A stretch of DNA of 32,969 nt from Rhodospirillaceae bacterium (lineage in GTDB: Bacteria > Pseudomonadota > Alphaproteobacteria > Rhodospirillales > Magnetospirillaceae), in assembly GCA_031290545.1 (NCBI GenBank), contig JAITNJ010000043.1, positions 1-32,969 of the forward strand. The letters are read 5' to 3'. Below the pieces are notes generated by a model. The model did no database searches. It was not told where the DNA came from and saw only the letters and a list, made by a program, of their open reading frames with translations. A program made the translations under genes and the position numbers. The stretch's first letter is position 1. Every line of letters starts with the position of its first letter. Shown piece by piece: positions 10,519-19,658 of the stretch.

Positions 10519-11177
10519 ATATTAATTCCTGTTATGTAAATTTTACGAGAACTAGATTCTTCAAATAATTTTTTAAAATATTTGAGACGCGTTGTTAGCT
10601 CTACAGCAATATCAAGATTTTCTTTAACAAAAGCTTTTTCTAAGGACGTTTCACAAAGAATCATTTTAGCATTTATTTGATCCTCTATCACTTTGATTTC
10701 ATCAACAGTATCAGCATCATTTAGCAGTTCATGTATCTCCATTATTTCCATCAATAAATCACTATTAGTCGTTTTAGTTATTAAATCAATATCAACACAT
10801 CCAGATAACCGCAAAAGATAATAAGCACGTTTTAATGGGTTCTTAAGTGTTTCGTAAGCCTCGTTTAACACTGTTACTTGAGCTTGCGATAAAATCTGTT
10901 CTTTCGAAGTATGACAAACAAACTTGTCAGGATGAAGAAGTCGTTGAAAATGAAAATATTGACGATCTAGTTCGGATAAATCAAGAACGTAACAGCGACA
11001 TATTCCGAGTCTAACAAAATGATCAATATCGCTAGGCGGTTGTATTACATCGCAAGTTGGGCAAAACAATGCATGTTTAATAACAGGCCCTTTACATGAC
11101 CAACAACAAGATACATCTGAATTCAATTTATATAAATCATTCATTACTTCGCTCATCTCCTTAAGGTTTGTTATCAA
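10515..11177 (-). CDS. hscB: Fe-S assembly J-protein co-chaperone HscB with N-terminal Cys4 motif
   Basis: 220 aa; LLHPDKF (HPD motif), SQAQVTVLNEAYETLKNPLKRAYYLL; N-terminal CWSC...FCPTC; 4-bp overlap with hscA. Confidence 0.93.
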   Translation of the reverse strand: MITNLKEMSEVMNDLYKLNSDVSCCWSCKGPVIKHALFCPTCDVIQPPSDIDHFVRLGICRCYVLDLSELDRQYFHFQRLLHPDKFVCHTSKEQILSQAQVTVLNEAYETLKNPLKRAYYLLRLSGCVDIDLITKTTNSDLLMEIMEIHELLNDADTVDEIKVIEDQINAKMILCETSLEKAFVKENLDIAVELTTRLKYFKKLFEESSSRKIYITGINI

Positions 11178-11215
11178 ATTAGACGAACGAATCTCAATTA
11201 AGAATATGCTAGCTA

Positions 11216-11557
11216 TTAAACGTGAAAAGATTTACCGCAATTACACCGACCCTTTTCGTTTGGATTGCGAAATACAAAACCTGACTGAAAATTTTCTTCT
11301 ACAAAATCCATTTCTGTTCCAAAAATAAATATTGTTGCTTTATGGTCAATTAGCAATGTTACGCCTTTGGTTTCCACAACATCGTCTGTTGGATTTTTTT
11401 CATCTGCAAATTCTATAGTATAAGTCAGTCCAGAACATCCTTTTGTGCAAACACCAATACGGACACCTACAGTTGGCTTCTTTCGATCAGCTATCATTAT
11501 TTTAATACGATTAACAGCAGCATCACTCAATGTTATAGGTGATATATACTCAGTCAT
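11216..11557 (-). CDS. iscA: A-type Fe-S cluster assembly protein (IscA)
   Basis: 113 aa; GVRIGVCTKGCSGLTYTIEFAD and C-terminal GRCNCGKSFHV (three conserved cysteines). Confidence 0.93.
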   Translation of the reverse strand: MTEYISPITLSDAAVNRIKIMIADRKKPTVGVRIGVCTKGCSGLTYTIEFADEKNPTDDVVETKGVTLLIDHKATIFIFGTEMDFVEENFQSGFVFRNPNEKGRCNCGKSFHV

Positions 11558-11568
11558 ATTTATTACCT

Positions 11569-11961
11569 TTATTCGTCATTAAACTTATTCTTTTTCTTAT
11601 AGTCAGCAATCGCAGCTTTAATAGCATCTTCAGCCAATACTGAACAATGTATTTTAACTGGTGGTAAAGCTAATTGTTGAGCAATTTCATTGTTTTTGAT
11701 TTTTGCAGCCTCTTCAAGTGTTTTCCCCTTTACCCATTCAGTAACAAGCGATGATGACGCTATAGCAGAGCCACATCCAAAGGTCTTGAATTTAGCATCT
11801 TCGATAATTCCACTGGCATTCACTTTAATTTGTAATTTCATTACGTCACCACAAGCAGGCGCTCCAACCAAACCAGTACCAACGCCATTTTCTTCTTTAT
11901 TAAACGAACCCACATTACGTGGATGTTCATAGTGATCAACTAGCTTTTCATTGTAAGACAT
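11569..11961 (-). CDS. iscU: Fe-S cluster scaffold protein IscU
   Basis: 130 aa; MSYNEKLVDHYEHPRNVGSF, GAPACGDVMKLQIKV, FKTFGCGSAIASSS, LPPVKIHCSVLAEDAIKAAI. Confidence 0.97.
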   Translation of the reverse strand: MSYNEKLVDHYEHPRNVGSFNKEENGVGTGLVGAPACGDVMKLQIKVNASGIIEDAKFKTFGCGSAIASSSLVTEWVKGKTLEEAAKIKNNEIAQQLALPPVKIHCSVLAEDAIKAAIADYKKKNKFNDE

Positions 11962-12030
11962 AAAGCCTCCACTAAATTCGTTCTACTATCTCTTGAATTT
12001 TCATCTTTTTTGTAAGTAAATCATTCTTTA

Positions 12031-13314
12031 CTAATCATTATGATGAGTAAAATCAATTGAGTTAATATCTATACCTTCAAGATGCATTTCCCATAAAGGG
12101 CTCAATTCACGTAATCGATTAACTGCCTCAACAATATGATCAATAGTATAGTCTATTTCTTTTTTAGTAGTAAATCGACCAATGCCGATTCTAAGACTAG
12201 TATGCACCATTTCAACATCAACACCCAAAGCTTTTAACACATATGATGGTTCAAGAGACGCTGATGTACATGCTGATCCAGACGATACAGCAATATTTTT
12301 GACTCCCATCATTAAACCTTCTCCTTCAACGAAGGCAAAACTAATGTTTAGATTCCCCGGAATACGTTTTTCTAAATCACCATTTAAATAAACATAAGAT
12401 AAACGATCATTTATACCTTTCAATAGACGATCTCGCAAAATTCGTAACCTTTCGCTCTCAATAGGCATTTTCTCTATAGATAAACTACAAGCTTCACCAA
12501 ATCCAACGCACAATGGTGTTGCTAGCGTTCCTGAACGAACGCCGCGTTCTTGCCTCCCACCATCGATCAATGCTTGCAAGTAAACTCGAGGTTTGCGTCG
12601 TAAATAAAGTGCACCAATTCCCTTTGGGCCATAAATCTTATGTGCAGAAATACTCATTAAATCTATATTCATTACATCAACGTCAATAGGAATTTTACCA
12701 ACAGCTTGAGCCGCATCAGTATGAAAAAAAATACCATGCTCTCGACAAATCAAGCCAATTTCTGTCAAAGGCTGAATAACACCAATTTCATTATTAACTG
12801 CCATTATAGAAATCAGAATTGTCTGATCTGTAATTGCCTCTTTTAATTCTTCAAGATTAATTAGACCATTTTTTTTAACCGACAAATATGTTACCCTGAA
12901 TCCATTTTGCTCAAGACTGCGACATGAGGCTAATACACATTTATGTTCGGTTATTACTGTAATGACATGATTTTTCTTTTCACGATAAAAATGAGCTACA
13001 CCCTTTATAGCAAGATTATTTGACTCAGTAGCTCCAGAAGTGAAAATAATTTCTTTAGAAGATGCATTAATTATATTAGCAATTTTTTCTCTTGCTCCTT
13101 CTACGGCTTCTTCAGCTTCCCAACCGTAATAGTGATTACGTGAATGAGAATTGCCAAAACGTTCTGTAAAATAAGGTAACATCACTTCGACAACCTGTGG
13201 ATCACAGGGAGTTGTAGCTTGATAATCTAGATAGATTGGTTTTATTAATTTATTGTTATCATTAATTGTTAATTTATTCATTTTAGCTTCATCTCCAAGC
13301 AGCAATTTGATCAT
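12031..13314 (-). CDS. iscS: Cysteine desulfurase IscS
   Basis: [79 protein letters not shown]. The N-terminal extension is uncertain; the start may be the internal ATG (MNKLTIND, 13281). Confidence 0.96.
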   Translation of the reverse strand: MIKLLLGDEAKMNKLTINDNNKLIKPIYLDYQATTPCDPQVVEVMLPYFTERFGNSHSRNHYYGWEAEEAVEGAREKIANIINASSKEIIFTSGATESNNLAIKGVAHFYREKKNHVITVITEHKCVLASCRSLEQNGFRVTYLSVKKNGLINLEELKEAITDQTILISIMAVNNEIGVIQPLTEIGLICREHGIFFHTDAAQAVGKIPIDVDVMNIDLMSISAHKIYGPKGIGALYLRRKPRVYLQALIDGGRQERGVRSGTLATPLCVGFGEACSLSIEKMPIESERLRILRDRLLKGINDRLSYVYLNGDLEKRIPGNLNISFAFVEGEGLMMGVKNIAVSSGSACTSASLEPSYVLKALGVDVEMVHTSLRIGIGRFTTKKEIDYTIDHIVEAVNRLRELSPLWEMHLEGIDINSIDFTHHND

Positions 13315-13329
13315 AATTATTGCTTTACA

Positions 13330-14475
13330 TCAAGCACTAGCTAATTTCCTTTTAGAAACTAAATCAAAGCGATTTATTAAACTTAAGAAAACATCAATAA
13401 ACCGTGCGACGTCATGTTCAGTACTTGCCCATCCAAAACTAACTCTAATTGCAGAAGATGCTAAAAAGTCTGCACCCATTGCTACAAGAACATGACTTGG
13501 TGCTACATTCCCAGAACTACATGCAGATCCAGAGCTAACTGCAATATTAGCTAGATCTAACCCAATCAATAACGTCTGTGCCATAACATCTGGTACAGCA
13601 AAGCAAGAAGTATTAGGAAGTCTAGCTGTTAGTTTACCAAAAATAACAAGACGTGGAACTTTTTCACAAAATATTTGCTCTATTCGATCTCGTAATCCAG
13701 CTAATCGTTCAACTTCTCCAATCTCACCATTAACTTCATTCGCTGCAGCACCAAAACCAATAATTCCAATAATATTCTCAGTTCCAGCACGACGAGTCCA
13801 CTCCTGATCACCGCCTAATAGCGTAGGTAAAAATTTAGCATTAGGATTAGTTAAAAGCAAAGCACCAACTCCAGCAGGACCGCCAATTTTATGAGCTGAA
13901 ACTGCTAATGAATCGACACCTAACTCACATAAATTTATTTTAATCTTACCAACAGCCTGTATAGCATCACAATGCACGATCGCGCCATGTGCTTTAGCAA
14001 GTCGCACCACATCGATAATTGGTTGAATAACTCCAGTCTCATTGTTAGCTAACATTACTGTTACCAAAGTTGGCTCATTACTTTCTGATAACAGACGATC
14101 AAGTTCTAATAAATCAATTACTCCAGATTGCTTAACCGCTATTCTTTTCCCATACTTAACTTTTAATACAGATGCATGCTCTATACTTGAGGTCAAAAAA
14201 CGCTTATTACCCCACCCATTTATTGCTAAAGCATTAGCTTCAGTTCCACCTGAAGTAAATATTACACATTCGGGCTGACATCCAAGCAAAACTGCCACAT
14301 TTTTTCTAGCTTCTTCGATCAAATTTCTTGTAGTACGACCAAAGCTATGCATTGAAGAAGGATTACCAAAATAATCCATAGAACGCATAATCGCCTTACG
14401 AACAGATGTACGTATAGGCGAAGTTGCATTATAATCTAGATATGTAGCAAGTGAAGTCATCAAAATTTGCTCCAA
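13330..14475 (-). CDS. Second cysteine desulfurase (NifS/IscS-like)
   Basis: 381 aa; TYLDYNATSPIRTSVRKAI, SAHKIGGPAGVGALLL (PLP lysine), SSGSACSSGNVAPSHVLVAMG (catalytic Cys loop); tandem with iscS. Confidence 0.92.
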   Translation of the reverse strand: MEQILMTSLATYLDYNATSPIRTSVRKAIMRSMDYFGNPSSMHSFGRTTRNLIEEARKNVAVLLGCQPECVIFTSGGTEANALAINGWGNKRFLTSSIEHASVLKVKYGKRIAVKQSGVIDLLELDRLLSESNEPTLVTVMLANNETGVIQPIIDVVRLAKAHGAIVHCDAIQAVGKIKINLCELGVDSLAVSAHKIGGPAGVGALLLTNPNAKFLPTLLGGDQEWTRRAGTENIIGIIGFGAAANEVNGEIGEVERLAGLRDRIEQIFCEKVPRLVIFGKLTARLPNTSCFAVPDVMAQTLLIGLDLANIAVSSGSACSSGNVAPSHVLVAMGADFLASSAIRVSFGWASTEHDVARFIDVFLSLINRFDLVSKRKLASA

Positions 14476-15193
14476 ATCCTAGAATAATAAATTAATATCA
14501 TACACTGTTCTTTTTTTTTGCATAAACATCGTGTAGTACATCACTAACACGCCTAACTGCATTACAAAAAATCATTATGTCATTAATCACCAGCATGACT
14601 AATGCTTACATTTATATAATGAATCTTCACAATTTTTTATCAACTACTATGAAAAGTTGATCGCAAATTTATAGCATAATTATCACATAACCATTTTTAA
14701 CGTGATAATAAATGATATGGTTTTATGGAAAACATAAGTTTTCAAACTTTTTGCTTTATATTTAAGTTTCTAAATCTGATTTTTCTTTAAACTTAAATTG
14801 TCATATCATTGTTATATAAAAATAAATTGATTTTATCTCAATAGCACTTTTAGTATTTTTTTCGTTGGAGTAATTTAAAAACATTATTATCAATCTGTGC
14901 TATCAAATTAACCATGATATTTATACACAATACTTAATTGATATGCGTTGTTGTATTTACATTAAAAATAATAATCTTTAGATATTTATTCATAAATAGA
15001 ATATGAAAAATTTAATACAAAGATTTATGAAATTTAATATAAATAAAAATAGTTAATATTTTTATACTTGAGAGTTAAAAGATCATTAATACCATCAGAT
15101 ATGCTATAAAATAATTCATAAAATTACATTGCTTAGATACAATTAATACCCAAATTGATTTTAAAACAAATAACAACAAACTTGGTGATTTTC

Positions 15194-16447
15194 ATGACTA
15201 TTCTTCGTTCAGATTTTCTTCGTACTATTGTTGATCGCGGATTTCTTCATCAGTGTACAGATCTTAGAGGATTAGATGACCATATGGCAAATAACTCTAC
15301 AACAGCTTATATCGGTTTTGATTGCACTGCTGATTCATTGCATATTGGCAGTTTACTACCTATCATGCTACTGCGTCATTTACAAAATTGTGACCACAAG
15401 CCAATCGTTCTGATTGGTGGTGGAACTACAAAGATAGGAGATCCTTCTGGTAAAAATGCAGCCAGAAAATTGCTTTCAGACGACGAAATCTTGCATAATA
15501 TGAACAGCATTAAAAAGATATTTGATAAATTCTTAAAATTCGGAGATTGTTTAACAGATGCAGTTATAGTCAATAATGCAGATTGGCTAGATAGCATCAA
15601 TTATATTTCGTTCCTTCGCGATTTCGGTAAATATTTTTCAATTAATAGAATGTTAAATTTTGATTCAGTAAAATTACGTCTAAAACGTGAACAACAACTG
15701 AGTTTTCTTGAATTTAACTATATGATTTTACAAGCATATGATTTTTTGAAATTGTCACATCATTATAAATGTACATTACAAATAGGTGGCTCAGATCAAT
15801 GGGGCAATATTGTCAATGGTGTTGAATTGGGACGTCGTATTGATGGACGCAATTTGTTTGGTTTAACCATACCATTAATGACTACTGCTTCTGGCTCCAA
15901 AATGGGCAAAACAGCAGATGGAGCCGTGTGGATAACAGATCGTCTATCACCATGGAATTATTGGCAGTTTTGGCGCAATACTAAAGATACTGATGTTGAA
16001 CGTTTTTTAAAGTTGTTCACAGAACTTCCTCTTGACGAGATAAAGCGTCTGTCCAACTTGAAGGAAACTGATATTAATTATGCCAAGAAGATCTTAGCAA
16101 ATGAAGCAACTCGTTTAGCACACGGTACTATTGCCGCAACACAAGCAGCTAAGACTGCCGAACAAACTTTCGAAGATAACTCTTCTATAGCAGAAGGCCT
16201 TCCTACTATAATGATCTCTACAACAGAATTGGATAACGGTATTCATGCATTCATCTTATTTACTATGGCTGGCTTAGCCACCTCTAACAGTGAAGCACGT
16301 CGTTTAATAAAAAATGGTGGCGCTAAAATTAATAACGATGTTGTAAACAACGAGACTGAACTGATCTGTACCACTCATATCAAAAATGGATTCATTAAAC
16401 TATCGGCAGGTAAAAAACGTCATATTTTAATTAAAACACAAATGTAA
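15194..16447 (+). CDS. tyrS: Tyrosyl-tRNA synthetase
   Basis: [21 protein letters not shown] (HIGH-type), [26 protein letters not shown] (KMSKS-type), C-terminal S4-like region. The listed ORF starts at TTG 15155; the in-frame ATG at 15194 (MTILRSDF) is the likelier start. Confidence 0.96.
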   Translation: MTILRSDFLRTIVDRGFLHQCTDLRGLDDHMANNSTTAYIGFDCTADSLHIGSLLPIMLLRHLQNCDHKPIVLIGGGTTKIGDPSGKNAARKLLSDDEILHNMNSIKKIFDKFLKFGDCLTDAVIVNNADWLDSINYISFLRDFGKYFSINRMLNFDSVKLRLKREQQLSFLEFNYMILQAYDFLKLSHHYKCTLQIGGSDQWGNIVNGVELGRRIDGRNLFGLTIPLMTTASGSKMGKTADGAVWITDRLSPWNYWQFWRNTKDTDVERFLKLFTELPLDEIKRLSNLKETDINYAKKILANEATRLAHGTIAATQAAKTAEQTFEDNSSIAEGLPTIMISTTELDNGIHAFILFTMAGLATSNSEARRLIKNGGAKINNDVVNNETELICTTHIKNGFIKLSAGKKRHILIKTQM

Positions 16448-16451
16448 ATCA

Positions 16452-19400
16452 TCATTGTTTCATATTATTAAAAAAGATCTTTAATATATTAGGTGTCAAA
16501 GACGATAATGGATTGATAGTAATGGATGGATTGTTTAATGAACCACTCATAGAATAGTTTATAGCTATCATACCTCCATCATCTTTGTTTACTAACAGTA
16601 AGTTGATTATTGGTATTTTACTCGGAATATTGTTAATTATATTGAATGGTATTATTGTGCCATCTAGTTTTATAATATTTTTATCAAAATCAACCTGACC
16701 ATTAGCTGTTAATCCTAAAGTTAATCCTGAAAGTTTAGCATTTTTTATTGTTAATACGTCGTTATTCAGATTAAATGAAGTCTTCATTGTATTAAAAAAG
16801 ATGCCTTTTTTCTGCAATAAATCAAAAATACCTGTTATAGAGGCAGTGGCCAACAGTCTCATTAATATATTAGACTTAACTAATTGAAAATCAGTCAAAG
16901 TAAGCTTTCCATTAAATGACTGTTGTGAATCGTCATAACTTCCAATAATTGACAGTTTTCCATCATTAATATCTTTATAGATACCGATTTTTTTAAACAA
17001 AGATCCAGCATTATCACTAGTTATTTTGATATTTTTATTATTTACCTCAGAAAACAAATTTTCAAAATGTAAAGATTCTTCAGACTCTACTTTTCCGTCG
17101 ATTAATATCTTTTTCCAATTATTATGATCGCGTACTAGTGTTATTGTTACATTCTTAATAAAATCTTTTTCAGAAACCCAAACTTGGTCTAATTTTGCAT
17201 TAATAGAAAAAGACGGCAAGTTATAAGAGTTAGTGTTTTCTTGAAAGTTTCTTTTTGTTGACGGCGTCATAATATGGCTATCAGTTTGATTATCAAATGA
17301 TTCACCTAAAATAATTTCTCGACCATCAAAACTAACACCAGAGATATTTAAATTTAGATCATTATTTGATTTCAAGATCATCTTTCCTCGAATATCGGTA
17401 CGTCCAAACTTTATCTTATTGAATACCAATTTACTTAACTGACCATTCTCGAAACTTCCATTTCCTGAAACATCAAGATCATTGCCGCTTATAAATGAAA
17501 ATTTCGATATATTACTTAATTTACCATCAACAAAATGTACCAAAGCTGCGGCATGACCATCAGTGATCCGTTGTTTTTTCCAATTCAATTTTGGTAAATT
17601 TATAGCAACATCAGTTAAATCAGCTTGAATATTTAAATCATTACAATTCTCATTAATAGTTGTAACAACAACATCAATTGGAAGCTTACCACTCATAAAT
17701 GGTGTTTGGAATAACTTTGGAATAAATCCAATATTATGACGCTCATCATCATCCAAGACTGCTGTGATCTGATAACGATTACTAAAAATTGATTTTTTAT
17801 TTAAATTTTTACGCCACAAAATATTAGCAGGAATCCCATTTAATAAAGCACTTCCAGAAACATTCAATTTTTTAGAATCTACGAAAACAGTAAAATCTCC
17901 TCCACTTAGATCGAGGTCTAAAATGATATTTGGAAATATGAGATGATTGATTTGAGCTTTAGCTTGTACCTTTATTTGACTTAAATTTAGATTTTTTATC
18001 AATGGAAACTTTAAATTCAATAATGTAACAGAATCACCCTTAACTTTAGTTGATTGTACACCAAGAGTTTGAATCAAAGATAGTGGTTTGCTACCAATCA
18101 AATTCAATACATCACCAATCGATCCTGAAATTTTTAATGATATATCAATATCAGCAAATTTATTAGGATCTGACAATTTTCCTACAACAATCGTTCCATT
18201 ATCAATTTTAAGATTGGAAACATCTCCATTTTTTATGTCTATAGTAAATTTATTTGTATCAAACTGTGCATCAGCAACTATATTTTGTACCTTTGGCATA
18301 GAAGATAGATATTGAAGACTCACACAATCAAGTAACATTTTTCCGTCTAAACTAACTATACTAAAATCCATAAAACTTTGATTAGACTTACGTTTGGCAA
18401 GTAGATTAACTACTGCTGAATTAATACGACCTTTTGAAATATTGTTAACTATCCACGTGTACAAATTTAACGCTACATTAGAAGGCCATAATTTTTTTAA
18501 ATCATCAATAGAAAGATTTTCGATAAAAGCCCTAACTTCAATACGACTAGCTTCATTAATGTCATCAAGCTTTCCACTCAAACTGAGTAATGATTCTCCA
18601 AAATTGACACGAAATTCGTCTAGATTCAATGTATTCAACCCATCACTGATAGTTCCCCTGCAATCAATTGATTTAACCAACCAAGTAACACCTAGCAATG
18701 TATCAATTGTCCCTTCACCACCATTAATATCGAACTGAACATTATGCAGTCCTTGTTCAAGCGAATATTGTAATTCAATAGAACCATTAACTGGAAATTG
18801 CATTCCAGATAAAAATTGAAAACTTGGCATCAACACTGATGGGCAAATATTATCAAATGATACCTTGATCTGAATCGTCTGATCGATGATATTGTAGAAC
18901 GAATCAACATTGAACTTAAATTGTTCGTCGGATAACTGAGGTTTTATTTGAACTTTACCAGAAATACCATACTGATTACGACTTAACTGTAAATCAATTT
19001 TTGGTACATGCAATTGAATACCTAAAATTTCATCATCAATTACCAGATCGGCATTATCAACTTCAATATCATGTAATTGTCCGTATGCATTACATAAATA
19101 ATTTAACGATTCTGGTAAACTATGAAGAGTCTCAGATATAAAAAATGATACTCTATTACTAATTTTTTCTGATTTACCTATACTAAATTGAATATGTTTA
19201 TCAATGTCACGGCGTAAATTTATGTTAGGATGATCCAATCGCACTTTACTTAGTGTAATTTGACCATGTAATAATGATTCGCCGGACATGGAAATTAATA
19301 ATTCAGGAACAACCACCACATCATGATCGCCAATGGAAGCATGCACGTTCTCAGCATGAATATCAACAGACCATGTTTGTCGATTCCAAGCTATATAGAT

Positions 19401-19577
19401 TTTTTCTAACTTGACAGCTAATCTGCCACTAGTAACACTTAGCTTATCTTCAACATAAGAATTTAAAAAAGAAATATTGATCTTTTCTTCTGATAAGAGC
19501 AAAGCTATAAAAAATAAAATTAATAAATTAATTACACCAAGAAGCCATATCAAACCTCTGTTGGTGTTATTTTTCAA
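16452..19577 (-). CDS. AsmA-like / YhdP-DUF3971-type large inner-membrane-anchored protein
   Basis: 1041 aa; N-terminal TM helix (LIWLLGVINLLILFFIALLL), long beta-rich repeats, C-terminal AsmA-like region (GLTLGLTANGQVDFDKNIIKLDGTIIPFNIINNIPSKIPIINLLL, YSMSGSLNNPSITINPLSSLTP). Confidence 0.85.
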   Translation of the reverse strand: MKNNTNRGLIWLLGVINLLILFFIALLLSEEKINISFLNSYVEDKLSVTSGRLAVKLEKIYIAWNRQTWSVDIHAENVHASIGDHDVVVVPELLISMSGESLLHGQITLSKVRLDHPNINLRRDIDKHIQFSIGKSEKISNRVSFFISETLHSLPESLNYLCNAYGQLHDIEVDNADLVIDDEILGIQLHVPKIDLQLSRNQYGISGKVQIKPQLSDEQFKFNVDSFYNIIDQTIQIKVSFDNICPSVLMPSFQFLSGMQFPVNGSIELQYSLEQGLHNVQFDINGGEGTIDTLLGVTWLVKSIDCRGTISDGLNTLNLDEFRVNFGESLLSLSGKLDDINEASRIEVRAFIENLSIDDLKKLWPSNVALNLYTWIVNNISKGRINSAVVNLLAKRKSNQSFMDFSIVSLDGKMLLDCVSLQYLSSMPKVQNIVADAQFDTNKFTIDIKNGDVSNLKIDNGTIVVGKLSDPNKFADIDISLKISGSIGDVLNLIGSKPLSLIQTLGVQSTKVKGDSVTLLNLKFPLIKNLNLSQIKVQAKAQINHLIFPNIILDLDLSGGDFTVFVDSKKLNVSGSALLNGIPANILWRKNLNKKSIFSNRYQITAVLDDDERHNIGFIPKLFQTPFMSGKLPIDVVVTTINENCNDLNIQADLTDVAINLPKLNWKKQRITDGHAAALVHFVDGKLSNISKFSFISGNDLDVSGNGSFENGQLSKLVFNKIKFGRTDIRGKMILKSNNDLNLNISGVSFDGREIILGESFDNQTDSHIMTPSTKRNFQENTNSYNLPSFSINAKLDQVWVSEKDFIKNVTITLVRDHNNWKKILIDGKVESEESLHFENLFSEVNNKNIKITSDNAGSLFKKIGIYKDINDGKLSIIGSYDDSQQSFNGKLTLTDFQLVKSNILMRLLATASITGIFDLLQKKGIFFNTMKTSFNLNNDVLTIKNAKLSGLTLGLTANGQVDFDKNIIKLDGTIIPFNIINNIPSKIPIINLLLVNKDDGGMIAINYSMSGSLNNPSITINPLSSLTPNILKIFFNNMKQ

Positions 19578-19658
19578 TCTTTGTTAACTCCAATTACTAC
19601 TTGACTAACAATCAAGATATGCTTCGTTTAAAAAAATTCAACACTTGGACAATGCTTC

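Noticed and set aside
19619-19658. Upstream ATGs as glnE start
   Set aside because: ATGs at 19619 and 19652 are not in the glnE frame; the TTG at 19659 is the in-frame candidate.
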